64,000 nucleotides of DNA from Ascoidea rubescens DSM 1968 (Eukaryota > Ascomycota > Saccharomycetes > Ascoideales > Ascoideaceae): assembly GCF_001661345.1 (NCBI RefSeq), contig NW_017962917.1, forward strand, positions 186,001 through 250,000. Reading direction: 5' to 3'. Shown piece by piece: positions 18,874-28,756 of this stretch. The notes beneath the pieces are model-generated. The model saw only the letters and a list, made by a program, of their open reading frames with translations, had not been told where the DNA came from and ran no database searches. Position 1 is the first letter of the stretch. The number at the start of each line of letters is the position of its first letter. The position numbers and the translations under genes were made by a program.

Positions 18874-20448
18874 TCAATGTGTCCATATTCTAACTGTTTT
18901 ATCTTTTCCACCACTAATGACCTTTTTACCATCAACACTCCAGTCAACAGAAAAGACCTCATCAGAATGACCAGGTAAATCTGCTTTTAGTTTTCTGGTT
19001 TTGATATCCCAAACCTTTAAGGTTGTATCTTTGGAACAACTCACTAGTAAACGACAATCAGAACTCCATGCAATTTGGTAGACTGGAGCAACATGGCCTC
19101 TTAAAGTTGCAATAAAAGTTCCATTCAAACCATCCCATAACTTTATTGAGTTATCAAATGATGCTGAAGCAATATATCTGCCGTCAGGAGAGAAGGCAAC
19201 ATGGTTAACTAATTTCTGATGGCCAACCATTCTGCAAATGGGTTTATTAGATTTATATGGATTCCAAAGATACATTGTGAAATCATCAGAGGCAGTGACA
19301 ATTCTTTCGTCTATCTGGCTATTTTTTAAGGCGACCTTATTGAAGTTAAGTTTTGCATTTTCTATCAATTCACTTCTATTAGACTTGTAGTAATTGACTG
19401 ATGAGTTCTTTGATTTATAATCAAATGGACCACATCTTAATATATAATCGGTGGATAAGGATAAATGATTAACCCAATGAGCATGGGCCTTTAAATTAGC
19501 TACGCAAGTACCATTTTCAGGATTCCAAATTTTAATTGTTTTATCGTGAGAAGCTGAAAATATTCTATTTGAGCCACTCCATTTAACACATGATATAGCA
19601 GATGTATGAGAGGATAAAGTCAATATGAGGTTTCTATCAATCACATCCCAAACTTTTATTGTTGTATCTTTTGAACCGGTACATAACCTTGATTGTTGTT
19701 CACGATCTTTTAATAGATGCAAAGGTTCCCATGATAGAGAAGAAATCCATTTTAAATGGCCTCTCAAGACGTTTTTATTTGGATTATTACCGAGAGGTGT
19801 TCCCTTTAACGAGTCCCATAGTCTGATTGTATTGTCCATTGAGCCAGTTGCGATCATCGAGCCATCTGGAGAATAAGCAACGCAAAGAACCCAGTTGGAA
19901 TGACCAGATAAGGTGTTCACAGGAGTATGAGTATCTGAGTCCCATATTCTAGCAGTGGAGTCGCCAGAGCCAGTGACAAATCTTGAACTTGTGTAGGGAG
20001 CAAACTGGCAAGATAAAATGGTTGCCTTATGCCCACTTATAGCTGAAGAAGACCTTGTAACAGGCTTCACCTTGAACAAAGCCTGAGGGGTGTAAACTAA
20101 AGTCAAGAAATCTTCGGTTGTCTTTAGACCTGGTTTCAAAACAGAAGAGTAGAGGTTATCATTTATATCAACAAGCGAGTCTGGCTGGTTGTTGTTGTTG
20201 AGCAACAACGAGAAAGTGTAGGGAATAGGGTCTTCCAGCGCATTGTTCAACTGGTTTAGCAATTCTTCCAATTGCTTTGTGGTGATTCCACTAGGAACTC
20301 TTATGTTTCCACCAATTGATTCGGCAGTATCAGAAGCTTGAAATTTGATTAAAACATTGGGCAAGTTTTCCGGTATGATACTTGTTTCTCTGGGCTGTTG
20401 AGCCAATCTCCTCTGTTTCTTAGAGGGAGGAGGTATTACTGTAGCCAT
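18874..20448 (-). CDS. RSA4: 60S ribosome assembly WD40 protein Rsa4 (Notchless)
   Basis: Encodes 524 residues (S. cerevisiae Rsa4 515). Rsa4 sits on pre-60S particles, where its ubiquitin-like NLE domain is grasped by the MIDAS domain of the AAA ATPase Rea1 to drive remodelling. The N-terminal NLE domain (about 30-120) contains VLIKFQASDT, IRVPSGITTKQLEELLNQL and EDPIPYTFSL. It is followed by eight WD40 repeats, each ending in WD-type dipeptides (ARIWD, IRLWD, IKVWD, IKIWN, MYLWN, IKLWD, LKVWD, VRIWT). A roughly 40-residue insertion lies in the fifth repeat region (YKSKNSSVNYYKSN). It is divergent from IMG2 across 235 bp, the neighbour pair also found in S. cerevisiae. Confidence 0.96.
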   Translation of the reverse strand: MATVIPPPSKKQRRLAQQPRETSIIPENLPNVLIKFQASDTAESIGGNIRVPSGITTKQLEELLNQLNNALEDPIPYTFSLLLNNNNQPDSLVDINDNLYSSVLKPGLKTTEDFLTLVYTPQALFKVKPVTRSSSAISGHKATILSCQFAPYTSSRFVTGSGDSTARIWDSDTHTPVNTLSGHSNWVLCVAYSPDGSMIATGSMDNTIRLWDSLKGTPLGNNPNKNVLRGHLKWISSLSWEPLHLLKDREQQSRLCTGSKDTTIKVWDVIDRNLILTLSSHTSAISCVKWSGSNRIFSASHDKTIKIWNPENGTCVANLKAHAHWVNHLSLSTDYILRCGPFDYKSKNSSVNYYKSNRSELIENAKLNFNKVALKNSQIDERIVTASDDFTMYLWNPYKSNKPICRMVGHQKLVNHVAFSPDGRYIASASFDNSIKLWDGLNGTFIATLRGHVAPVYQIAWSSDCRLLVSCSKDTTLKVWDIKTRKLKADLPGHSDEVFSVDWSVDGKKVISGGKDKTVRIWTH

Positions 20449-20584
20449 TTACAATCGTTCAGTAGAACAATAAAATAAGAGATCAAAGAATGAATAAATC
20501 TGAATCAAAGAAACAAAAATGAAAAAAAATAATTCTTTAACTGAAAAAAAAAATAAAAAAATAAATATAAAGAAATAAAAACGT

Positions 20585-20592
20585 TCACGTGA
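20585..20592. promoter_or_regulatory. E-box TCACGTGA in RSA4/IMG2 promoter
   Basis: A perfect palindrome TCACGTGA, 92 bp before the IMG2 ATG and 137 bp before RSA4. This is the preferred Cbf1/Tye7 core; Cbf1-type factors regulate ribosomal and mitochondrial genes in several yeasts. Binding is inferred. Confidence 0.5.
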
Positions 20593-20683
20593 CTGAAATT
20601 GAAAATCTCAAAAAGTGAACGAAAATCGAAAAGAAGCGATTTTTGATGGTATTTTGAGATTTTTCTTTGGGGAAAACAGCAAA

Positions 20684-21103
20684 ATGAACAAAGCAACAGC
20701 CATAAAAACCTTTGTGAGATACAACTCAAGTTTACAGCCCAAGTTTCGAAGTTTTGTCAAACAACAAAATGAAAAGGATTTTTTGAGCAAAAATGAAGTC
20801 CAATATTCGGATTTGCCCTCGAGTTGCAGCAGATTTGAAAGAAAGAAGAAAGACTTGGGTGCTTATTTTATCAGAAGAACCAATTTTGGATATTTGCCTG
20901 TTTACAAAAAATACAAGCGAGGAGCTGTGATGACAGAGATTGCCAAAATTTCTGGGGATTCATTGTTGTTGAAACAAGATATAATACACAATATTCCCAG
21001 CATCAAGCAAAAGGATATAGTTATAAGACCAGACAGCAACAAAATTATTATTAGAGGTTTTTATGTTGACGAGCTCAATGAATTGCTATCCAAATATTTT
21101 TAG
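20684..21103 (+). CDS. IMG2: mitochondrial large ribosomal subunit protein mL49
   Basis: Encodes 139 residues (S. cerevisiae Img2 146). It is a structural protein of the mitochondrial 54S subunit, needed for mitochondrial translation and genome maintenance. The signature is in the C-terminal half: YFIRRTNFGYLPVYKKYKRG, then a VMTEIAKISGD motif (VIRKIEGD in the family) and a final IIIRGFYVDELNELL strand-helix. The N-terminus from ATG 20684 is short, basic and hydroxylated (MNKATAIKTFVRYNSS), a plausible mitochondrial presequence. An upstream in-frame ATG would add an acidic, Phe-rich leader unlike a presequence. Confidence 0.85.
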   Translation: MNKATAIKTFVRYNSSLQPKFRSFVKQQNEKDFLSKNEVQYSDLPSSCSRFERKKKDLGAYFIRRTNFGYLPVYKKYKRGAVMTEIAKISGDSLLLKQDIIHNIPSIKQKDIVIRPDSNKIIIRGFYVDELNELLSKYF

Positions 21104-21399
21104 GTGGTTTCTTGACAAAATGGTTTGCACTACTAAGTGTAATTCAAAATGTACATATATATATACTCTGAATTGACAAAATTTAATATTGTTTTCTGAT
21201 TGTATTTGTTTCTTTTTTGATTTGTTATTTGGATGTTTTTGATAAAAACAAAAAACTATTTATTTATTTAACAAGAAGTTCAAAATGAAAAGGAGTTAGT
21301 AACAAAAAAAAGAAAAAAAAAAGAAAATAAATAATAAATAATAAATAATAAATAATAAATAATAAAAATCATATACACATATCAACATTAAAATCTTAT
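21104..21399. other. 3' spacer with AATAAAT microsatellite
   Basis: Between the convergent IMG2 and HEM13. It contains TATATATATA near 21160 and a repeated AATAAATAATAAAT stretch at 21327-21366. Confidence 0.6.
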
Positions 21400-22377
21400 T
21401 TAAAATGAGACCCAATCTACAGGATTTCTCAAGACTTCTATTAGCTCTTCTTCTCTTGAGCCAGGTTCTGGATGATGATCATAGTACCAACTGGCATGAC
21501 AAGGCAAAGAAATCAATATACTTTCAATTCTTGAGCCGGGAGTTTGTAAGCCAAACTGAGTACCTCTATCGAAAACTAAATTGAATTCCACATATCTGCC
21601 TCTTCTGATTAACTGCCATTTCTTCTCGTCTTCAGTAAATGGCAAATCTTTCCTCTTTTCAATAATTGGTAAATAACTCGATAAAAATGCATCAAAACAT
21701 GATTCAACCATCTTCAAAATAATTTCTGGATCATTGTTATCATAATCATCAAAGAAAATACCACCAATACCTCTAGATTCGCCTCTGTGTTTGATGAAGA
21801 AATATTCATCGCACCATTTCTTGAATTTGGGATACAAATGAATATCGTATTTATCCAAAGCATCTTTATGGCTTTGATGAAACAATTTGCAATCTTCAGG
21901 ATACAAATAGTGGGGAGTCAAATCAGCACCACCTCCAAACCACCAGGTTTGAGGTACATTATTTTCATCCCAAGTTTCGAAATATCTGTAGTTCAAATGT
22001 GTTGTTGGAGCATGAGGGTTGTTTGGGTGAATAACCATCGACAACCCACAAGCAAAGAAATTCACTGATCCATCTTTAGAATTAGAACCCAATTTCGCAT
22101 GGTCAGCTCTCATCCTTTCGATAGCCTTGGGAGGAAGGTTTCCATGAACAACAGAGATATTCACACCTGCTTTCTCAAAAGTCTTGCCATTCTGTAAAAC
22201 TGCAGAAACACCACCACCTCCTTCAGCACCTCTGCTCCATGAATCGAACGTAAAGATTTCACCTCCAGTCTCGAAAGTCTCTAGCCCAGCAACAATTTCT
22301 TTTTGTTTCAAACGAATAAGGGCCTCCATCCTCTCACGAATCAGGGGAGAACCATCGGTGTTAGTTAAACTTGCCAT
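21400..22377 (-). CDS. HEM13: coproporphyrinogen III oxidase (oxygen-dependent)
   Basis: Encodes 325 residues (S. cerevisiae Hem13 328). It performs the sixth step of haem synthesis, oxidative decarboxylation of coproporphyrinogen III to protoporphyrinogen IX, in the cytosol in yeast. Diagnostic blocks are [90 protein letters not shown] and [28 protein letters not shown]. The start is ATG 22377; the frame stays open about 35 codons further upstream but without an ATG, and the leader is not conserved. Haem produced here is also the signal read by the Hap system, whose HAP5 gene is the divergent neighbour. Confidence 0.97.
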   Translation of the reverse strand: MASLTNTDGSPLIRERMEALIRLKQKEIVAGLETFETGGEIFTFDSWSRGAEGGGGVSAVLQNGKTFEKAGVNISVVHGNLPPKAIERMRADHAKLGSNSKDGSVNFFACGLSMVIHPNNPHAPTTHLNYRYFETWDENNVPQTWWFGGGADLTPHYLYPEDCKLFHQSHKDALDKYDIHLYPKFKKWCDEYFFIKHRGESRGIGGIFFDDYDNNDPEIILKMVESCFDAFLSSYLPIIEKRKDLPFTEDEKKWQLIRRGRYVEFNLVFDRGTQFGLQTPGSRIESILISLPCHASWYYDHHPEPGSREEELIEVLRNPVDWVSF

Positions 22378-22924
22378 TTGTGTTTCGATAACCTGGGCTG
22401 CAGTCAAAGTGAAAAATTTCCCGGCCAGAAGTTGTCGATAACCAAGAACCAATATATACGTTTTGAAAAACTCGAGATCCAAAACAAAAGTCCAACACTT
22501 AAAGGAATATTCTGCCTGAGGTGACCATCAAAATCAGTCCATGAAAATCACTAGAAGAGGCCAAAAACCGCAGGCCCGGTGTCGGCCGAACTCTGAGGTC
22601 AAAAAGATGTTCGCGCGCGTATTAATGTTATGCAACGTGTAACTATGTATACGTGCATCAACGCATATTTTGTGTATGAGTGCGTGTGAGTGCGTAGTTC
22701 TATAACCACCTGTGTGGATCTTCTCCGGGTAACACGCTCATTTTTTCTGTCCTAACTTTTAGAAAAAAATTTTATCTTCTTTTCCTCCTTTTTCGACCAA
22801 TATTATTTAAATATCTTTTAAACCAATAGCCTTAAGAAGGATTATCAACCAATAAGATACAAGACTCCATCGCCTAAGTCAACTTTAAAAGTAAAAATTT
22901 CTGATCACATCACTTGCTCAAGTT
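22378..22924. other. divergent promoter HEM13 / HAP5
   Basis: 547 bp. It contains a GC-rich patch with a run TTCGCGCGCGT near 22612, a GTGTGAGTGCGT stretch near 22683, a variant of the CCAGCYGTGTGG motif at 22706-22717 (CCACCTGTGTGG), and three CCAAT boxes next to HAP5. Confidence 0.55.
22797..22853 (+). promoter_or_regulatory. array of three CCAAT boxes, 26-bp phased
   Basis: CCAAT at 22797-22801, 22823-22827 and 22849-22853, each inside ACCAATA, with start-to-start distances of exactly 26 bp. The last ends 71 bp before the HAP5 ATG. The Hap2/3/5 complex binds ACCAATNA-like sites, so auto-regulation of HAP5, or joint control with HEM13, is suggested. Confidence 0.6.
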
Positions 22925-23941
22925 ATGAACTCCAACAACTATAATGATCCTTACAATCAACCACAACCCAATACTCTGCAGCAACAGCTGCTGGTGCAGC
23001 AAATAACTGACGAACAGCAACAACAACAACCACAAGATGAATCTGAAAACGATGTATTTATTAATGTTGGCCAGGGCTTGACTGGCCATTATAGAAATAT
23101 GATGATGCAGTACTGGCAAGAAACCATCAATTCAATTGAAAGCGACGACCATGATTTCAAGAACCATCAGCTTCCCTTGGCCAGAATTAAAAAAGTTATG
23201 AAAACTGACGAAGACGTCAGAATGATTAGTGCTGAGGCACCAATTTTATTCGCTAAGGGCTGTGAGATTTTTATAACTGAGTTGACAATGAGAGCTTGGA
23301 TCCACGCTGAAGAAAACAAAAGAAGAACTTTGCAAAAGTCTGATATTAGTGCTGCTTTGCAAAAATCAGATATGTTTGATTTTCTTATTGATATTGTTCC
23401 CAGAGAAGAAGAAAAACCCAAGAGATCCAATTCTCACCATCACCACCACCACCATCACCATCAACCTCAACAACAACAACTGCAACAACTGCAACTGCAG
23501 CAGATGAATAACCAACCTCAATCTCAAGGTCCACCCCAACCTCATCAAATCCAGAATAATCAAATTCTTACTCACACCCACCCCCATTCTCATACTCGTA
23601 CTCACTCACACTCTCATTCTCACACTATATCCAATAATATGGACAATCCTTCTAATTCAGGCTTAAACAACTTATTAAATAGTTTTACCAATTCTTATTC
23701 AAATCCCAATTCAAATCCTTCTCAGAACTCAAATCCAAATAATTATCAAAATTATTTGCAACACTACTCACCCTCTTCATCTATGAATAATTCACATTCA
23801 CAATCACAGGCAAATTCAATACCTACATCCAACAATCCTCAAAACTCTTCTTCAAACCCCCATAACAATTTTTTATCCGATACTGATACAAACCCTCAAA
23901 ATCAACCACATCAATACAATTCTCTAAATACTTATTTATGA
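22925..23941 (+). CDS. HAP5: CCAAT-binding complex subunit Hap5 (NF-YC)
   Basis: Encodes 338 residues. Hap5 pairs with Hap3 through a histone fold and binds CCAAT with Hap2. With Hap4 it activates respiratory genes; with HapX/Hap43-type partners it governs iron and haem genes. A Gln-rich N-terminus precedes the Hap4-recruitment-type helix region [20 protein letters not shown] (about 59-78). The histone fold follows (about 88-170): [61 protein letters not shown] and [11 protein letters not shown]. The C-terminal half is low complexity: a His10-plus tract near 173, Gln runs, His-Ser/Thr repeats and Asn/Ser/Pro. The gene is divergent from HEM13, a classic haem/oxygen-regulated gene. Confidence 0.97.
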   Translation: MNSNNYNDPYNQPQPNTLQQQLLVQQITDEQQQQQPQDESENDVFINVGQGLTGHYRNMMMQYWQETINSIESDDHDFKNHQLPLARIKKVMKTDEDVRMISAEAPILFAKGCEIFITELTMRAWIHAEENKRRTLQKSDISAALQKSDMFDFLIDIVPREEEKPKRSNSHHHHHHHHHQPQQQQLQQLQLQQMNNQPQSQGPPQPHQIQNNQILTHTHPHSHTRTHSHSHSHTISNNMDNPSNSGLNNLLNSFTNSYSNPNSNPSQNSNPNNYQNYLQHYSPSSSMNNSHSQSQANSIPTSNNPQNSSSNPHNNFLSDTDTNPQNQPHQYNSLNTYL

Positions 23942-25088
23942 ATTTTTGTTTTTCTACTTTTATGATTATTTTCTCTTTAATTATTTTTAATAGTTATTAA
24001 ATCCTCTTCGTGATCTTGCCTGGCTTAATTTTTCTATACTATTTCACTTTAGTTTCATTTATTGTCGTTTTTTTTTTTGTTTTTTTTTATAAATTATTTT
24101 ATTCACTAGGTTTTAAAATACATTATTGAAATCTTCAAATTATATTATGTTAAATTGAATTTAAAAACAATATTTCATTTTCTCATGATAAAAGCCTGAA
24201 TTTCGTGATTACCATTCAATCAAAAGTTATGAAACCTATAAAAATTATAATCAGAAATAAAAGTCAATGAAAATTTTCAGATCATTTTACATATTACACA
24301 TTTTGATAATATTCCAAAGATTCTTTTTCTTTATAAATTTATAAATTTATTAGGTTTTTTTTTCTTGATTAATTAAATAATTTGAATTCATTTTTCTTTT
24401 CATATAATACATATAATTACTATATACTATTATTATTCTATGGAAATTTTTAAGTTTTTTTATGCAATCTATTTTATCAATTTTTTTTTTTCCTTTTTTT
24501 TTTTAATCAAGCAAAGAATAAAAATATAATAATATTAATATTAATATACAACATAATATAATGAAATGATTATATATTTTTGTTTTAACAAATATCAACT
24601 GGGTTCTGTTTTATTGTAGATAACTAAGATGTGGCAAAAAGAAGGAGCTTAATATGTTAAATATATTGACTATTGACTATAAAACAAATGAAAAAGGCCA
24701 AAAATATGATATGCGAGCTTGGTTATAAATTAGCAAAATCATTGTTGCAAAATATTGTTTTTTTAGTTATTTTTTCGAAACTCATATTGAAAAATTCTGA
24801 TATAAATTCACACCTTTAAAATTAGAAAAATAAAAAGACAAAGAAAGAGAAAAAGGAAAAGAAATTGAAATTGAAATTGAAATTGAAATTGAAATTGAAA
24901 ATGAAGGATAAGAAAGATAGAAAAGATAAGAAAGATAAGAAAGATAAGAAAAATGAAAAGAAAATAGAATAATTAAAAAAATCAATATAAAAAATTTTTT
25001 TTTTTCCTTTTGTGAAATAATTTATTTGGATTAGATTGGATTTAGTGATGATACGATCAAAATATTATGAATATGAAATATAGATTGA
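23942..25088. other. AT-rich spacer with GAAATT and AAGATA repeats
   Basis: 1.15 kb between convergent HAP5 and the lectin-like gene. It holds long A/T homopolymers, an (AAATTG)n array of about seven units at 24862-24900 and an (AAGAT)n array at about 24908-24950. No coding region found. Confidence 0.55.
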
Positions 25089-26411
25089 TCATAAAAGGCC
25101 AACGTTTTTATATTGTCTTTTTTTATTTCTCATTTGAACTTTGATATAAACGTAAACAACATAAAGAATAAAGGATGCGATAATGAATAATAGGATGTTT
25201 TTAACAAATTTAAAAAAGCTTTTTATTTTTTGCTTTCTCTGTAGTTTTCTTAGTTCGGCTTCTTTTTTAATTCTTCTTTCAGAAGCTTGTAATCTTCTTA
25301 ATGTTCTCTTTTGTTGTCTTGAGTCTCTTCTTTTACTAATTTTTCTTGATCTTCTAGTATTTCTATCAATGATAACTTCTTCAATTGCGTCTTCAAATTT
25401 ATCGGGAGAATTTGGATCGGGGTCGCTCATGATTTGAAGTAGGTCATTAAATTCATCAATTGGCTCATCATTGAATTTATAAAGAGAGTAAAGATGAGTT
25501 TCAACCAAATCGACATTTTGATATAAATCACCAGTTTGAGCTGAGAAACCTAGATAGAAATCCTTTGGTAAGAAAATATCTTGTAAGGTAAAGCAATTTT
25601 TCCAGTTTTCATCATTTCTATAGTCGAAATCTAGAGAGATGTAACCATCTTGGACATAAAAGAGTCTTGCTTTAACCACACCCTGTTTGGGGTTCCAAAG
25701 ACTTCTACCAACACAACCAGTTATTTCATTGGCTTTACCATCGTTATCTTTATCATAGGATTGGGTTCCATCATTGAGCCAAGCTTGAACATAGGGAAAG
25801 ACGCCAGCTCGACCATTTTTATAAGTGTCGACGATAATGGATAAACCATTGAAATTTTCTTGGGCACCCATTACAGGACCCTTTCCTAATTGTTCAGTTG
25901 ATAGGAAAATAGCCATACCATCGCCATGCAAACCGTTGACCATTCCTTTACCATTGATGGAGAGGTAGAATTCTAGTTCGAATGATGTTTCGTTAATCTT
26001 TGAATTTGAAAAAACTCTTGAAGATTGGTGTTTTTGCTCCGAGGTTAATCTGACATATTTGTTGTTTCTGATGAGGATGTCTCCATTGAAATTCCAGTTA
26101 GGCGAAGTCTCACCACTTAGATCGTTCTTAAGATAGGGAGATTTAAGATTGAATTTTGGATTTTCAATTTTTTTAATGATTTTTAGATTTCTAGAGTGAC
26201 CACCTAATATCGAATTTAGCTCTTCATTTGAAAAAGAGTTTATTGAATTTGAGCCGAAAAAACAATGTTTTATAAAGGCCAAAAAGTAATAAGATAGTAG
26301 GATTCCCAAGATGGTTAGTGTATACCTTAGAGTTCTATTTTTTTTTAAAAGATAAAAGAAGTATTGCATCTGAAAGGAATAGTCTCTAAAATAATAATTT
26401 AGATAGTACAT
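25089..26411 (-). CDS. L-type (legume-like) lectin-domain membrane protein, UIP5/VIP36-like
   Basis: Encodes 440 residues from ATG 26411 (426 if Met15 is the start). A hydrophobic segment at about 32-53 can act as signal or anchor. The lectin domain at about 85-315 resembles VIP36/ERGIC-53: GDGMAIFLS, DTYKNG, a SYDKDNDGK loop, ENWKNCFTLQDIFLP and GFSAQTGDL, with paired Cys in TGC and NWKNC. Next come an acidic linker, a strongly basic Arg/Lys/Gln helix (about 350-400), one membrane span (LLFIIASFILYVVYVYI) and a short basic tail. Length and layout resemble S. cerevisiae Uip5 (443 residues), placed at the nuclear envelope/ER. A role in glycoprotein cargo binding is inference. The VIP36 ligand His is not obvious here (a Trp-Asn-Pro segment occupies the region). 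Confidence 0.75.
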   Translation of the reverse strand: MYYLNYYFRDYSFQMQYFFYLLKKNRTLRYTLTILGILLSYYFLAFIKHCFFGSNSINSFSNEELNSILGGHSRNLKIIKKIENPKFNLKSPYLKNDLSGETSPNWNFNGDILIRNNKYVRLTSEQKHQSSRVFSNSKINETSFELEFYLSINGKGMVNGLHGDGMAIFLSTEQLGKGPVMGAQENFNGLSIIVDTYKNGRAGVFPYVQAWLNDGTQSYDKDNDGKANEITGCVGRSLWNPKQGVVKARLFYVQDGYISLDFDYRNDENWKNCFTLQDIFLPKDFYLGFSAQTGDLYQNVDLVETHLYSLYKFNDEPIDEFNDLLQIMSDPDPNSPDKFEDAIEEVIIDRNTRRSRKISKRRDSRQQKRTLRRLQASERRIKKEAELRKLQRKQKIKSFFKFVKNILLFIIASFILYVVYVYIKVQMRNKKRQYKNVGLL

Positions 26412-26941
26412 TGTGAAGATGAGGGCAAGCCAACAATAAGTAGAAGAATAAGCAGAAAAAATAAAGTAATAGAGAATCAGAGAATTGCTGATATATAAAT
26501 CATAAATAAAGAAACTGGAGGGAGATAAATCGAAGATGAGTGTGAACCAGTAGGAAAATAATGTAAAAAAAGTGAGAAGGAAACTTTTTTTAAGTATGAT
26601 TTGTTATTTGTTTCTGTTTGAGATTTTCTGGATCAAAAAGGCTGAAAAATACTGGAAACGAAAGCGCTGAAATTGGAGAAAATAGTGATGGAAACACTGA
26701 AAATACATCAGAGAAAGCCAACAAGAAGCAAAAAACAGCCTCAAGAAAGCAGCAAATGCTTCAGAAGAACCAAAAGCAGCACAGATCCCAAAGGCCCTGA
26801 GCAATATCTCGTTGTGGAGCAAAAGTCGTTAAAAATAGGCGAATCTATTTTAAGCTTGCCGTCTATTTTCAACACGCACTCGGGTGTGCGTGTCGAGGTG
26901 CGTGTGTTTTTCTGACGACGCAGCAAAAGCAGCAGAGGCAG
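26412..26941. other. promoter of lectin-like gene with small GC-rich patch
   Basis: 530 bp between the lectin-like gene start and the kinase stop. A GC-rich patch at about 26870-26930 carries GTGTGCGTGTCGAGGTGCGTGTG. Short ORFs here are Ser/Lys-rich by composition only. Confidence 0.45.
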
Positions 26942-28756
26942 TTAGGCCCCCTGCTTCAAGGACGTCATTCGCAACCAGATCTCTTCACTGATGGCCTCGC
27001 TCAAGCCAGGCTGCTCCACCTCAAACTGCACCAACGTTTTTCTCAACTTCAACACTGTCGTCTTTGTCTCGACAGTTTTGGCTCTATTGGCAACTCTTTT
27101 CAAGCAGTAAAGAATGATGTCGTTCAGGTAGTCGATATCGCTGGTTTCCTCATTGTAGCTTTCTTCCATGGTGATATCGTTTTCTGTGTCTGTTTCAAGC
27201 TCGCTGCTGCTGGTGTTTTTTCTTTGATGATGGTTATAATAGTCTTCAACATGATTTTGATCTGGAGTAATGTCTGATAACTGACTTTCAATTCTCAATT
27301 CCTTTTTTCGACTTTCTTGTGGGTTATCAGAGTCTGAATATCCATATGGGCTTGTCTTTTCGGTAGATGAGCTGCCAACTCCACTACTTATTAGAGCAGA
27401 GATTGGACTGCTTTTTGAGCTGCAGCTGATCTTTGAGGGAGAACCAGTTAAGCAAGGTTGAGCAAGATTGTTTTTGTTTTTCTCTTCATTGTTGATGTTG
27501 TTGTTATTTTGAAGGATTTTCATTTCTTTATAGCTTCGGAATGATTTATTCCTTATACTAAAAGACCATTCTATTTTGGACGATTTTGTTGATTGGTCAT
27601 TTTGATCGATTATGGGATACTTTGGTTTTTTGTTTGCAGATTTTCTTTTAAGTAACCATTTATTTTTTTCCTCGATTAAGGAAATTAAATTGACATTTCT
27701 TTTCCAGGTTTTCACAAAACGATGTCTTAATAACTTTGTAGCGGATGGTCTCTTTGAGGGATCTTTAACAAGACAGTATCTTATAAAATCTTTAATGTTT
27801 TCAGAGTAGTTTGAGCCTACTAAAGTTGGAGCTGGTCTCTTTGGAATTTGAAATAGGATTTTCATTGGTTCGTAGTCTGAATAAGGAGGCGAGCCAGTGA
27901 CTAGTTCAATTGTAGTTATACCTAGAGACCAGATATCAGCTTTCTCATTGTAGCCTACTTTTCTTGTGATAACTTCAGGAGCCATCCAAAATGGGGTTCC
28001 AACAAAGGTGTTTTTTTTAATTGTATGTTCGGTTATTTGGCCACTGACACCAAAATCAGCGAGCTTGACTTGACCATGGTTAGTTAATAGGATGTTGGCA
28101 CTTTTAATGTCTCTATGAATCTTTTTTTCAAAATGTAAATATTCCAAGCCCTTGAGAGTATCTCTAATGATAAAAGAAACGACATCTTCATTTAGTTTTT
28201 TATGATATTTTAATAGATCAGCACATGAACCTCCTCCACAATATTCCATGACTATCCACATTGATACATTATGAACAAAAGTGCCATAATAACTTCAAAA
28301 TATATTAAAAGAAAAGAAAAAAAAAATAATCCCAAAACAACCGTTAGTATAAGATTAATAATTTTTTAACTCAGTGCAATTTATTTACAATGAAATAAAA
28401 AAAAAAAAGTATTGCAGACTTTGTGATATAAGGTGAGCGAAGTTGAGATAAAAAGGAAATTTCTTGAATTAAAACACTAATTTCATCTTCGGTATCTTCT
28501 AGATTTATAACCTTTATAGCAACAATTTTATTAGTTTTGATATCCGTACTAGAGAAGCAAAGGCCAACGGTGTTAATATGAATTGTTCAATTGTAAGTAG
28601 ATGAAGTCGGCAAATGTTAACATACGCTTTGAAAACATCGCCAAAATTTCCTCTGCCAACACATTCATGGATGTTGTATTTATTAAAGGGATTCAAGTCA
28701 GATTTGGTGATTGAGTTTATGGACTTATTGGAAATGATAGTGTTTTCTATAGCCAT
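26942..28756 (-). CDS. SPS1: Ste20-family GCK-III protein kinase, Sps1-like, two introns
   Basis: Spliced gene of 536 residues; exons 28626-28756, 28420-28548 and 26942-28292. Splicing restores a full kinase: VGRGNFGDVFKA in exon 1, VAIKVINLEDTEDEI and the alphaC Glu in exon 2, then YYGTFVHNVSMWIVMEYCGG, KIHRDIKSANILL, DFGVSGQ and GTPFWMAPEV in exon 3. The VSMWIVMEYCGGGSC block and the LEDTEDEI signature match Sps1 and MST3/4-type GCK-III kinases rather than Kic1. Sps1 acts in spore-wall formation in S. cerevisiae; relatives elsewhere control polarity. The middle of the tail is Ser-rich and disordered, while the last 70 residues (from YLNDIILYCLKRVANR) form a predicted helical, dimerisation-like domain. 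Intron 1 (77 nt) has GTATGT and branch TATTAAC; intron 2 (127 nt) has an unusual GTCTGC donor but perfect TACTAAC. Confidence 0.88.

Noticed and set aside
22378-22482. N-terminal extension of HEM13 from a TTG codon
   Set aside because: No ATG in frame upstream before a stop; the yeast enzyme is cytosolic and starts near ATG 22377.
24782-24985. Ser-Ile repeat ORF in the HAP5 3' spacer
   Set aside because: Direct product of the AAATTG and AAGAT microsatellites.
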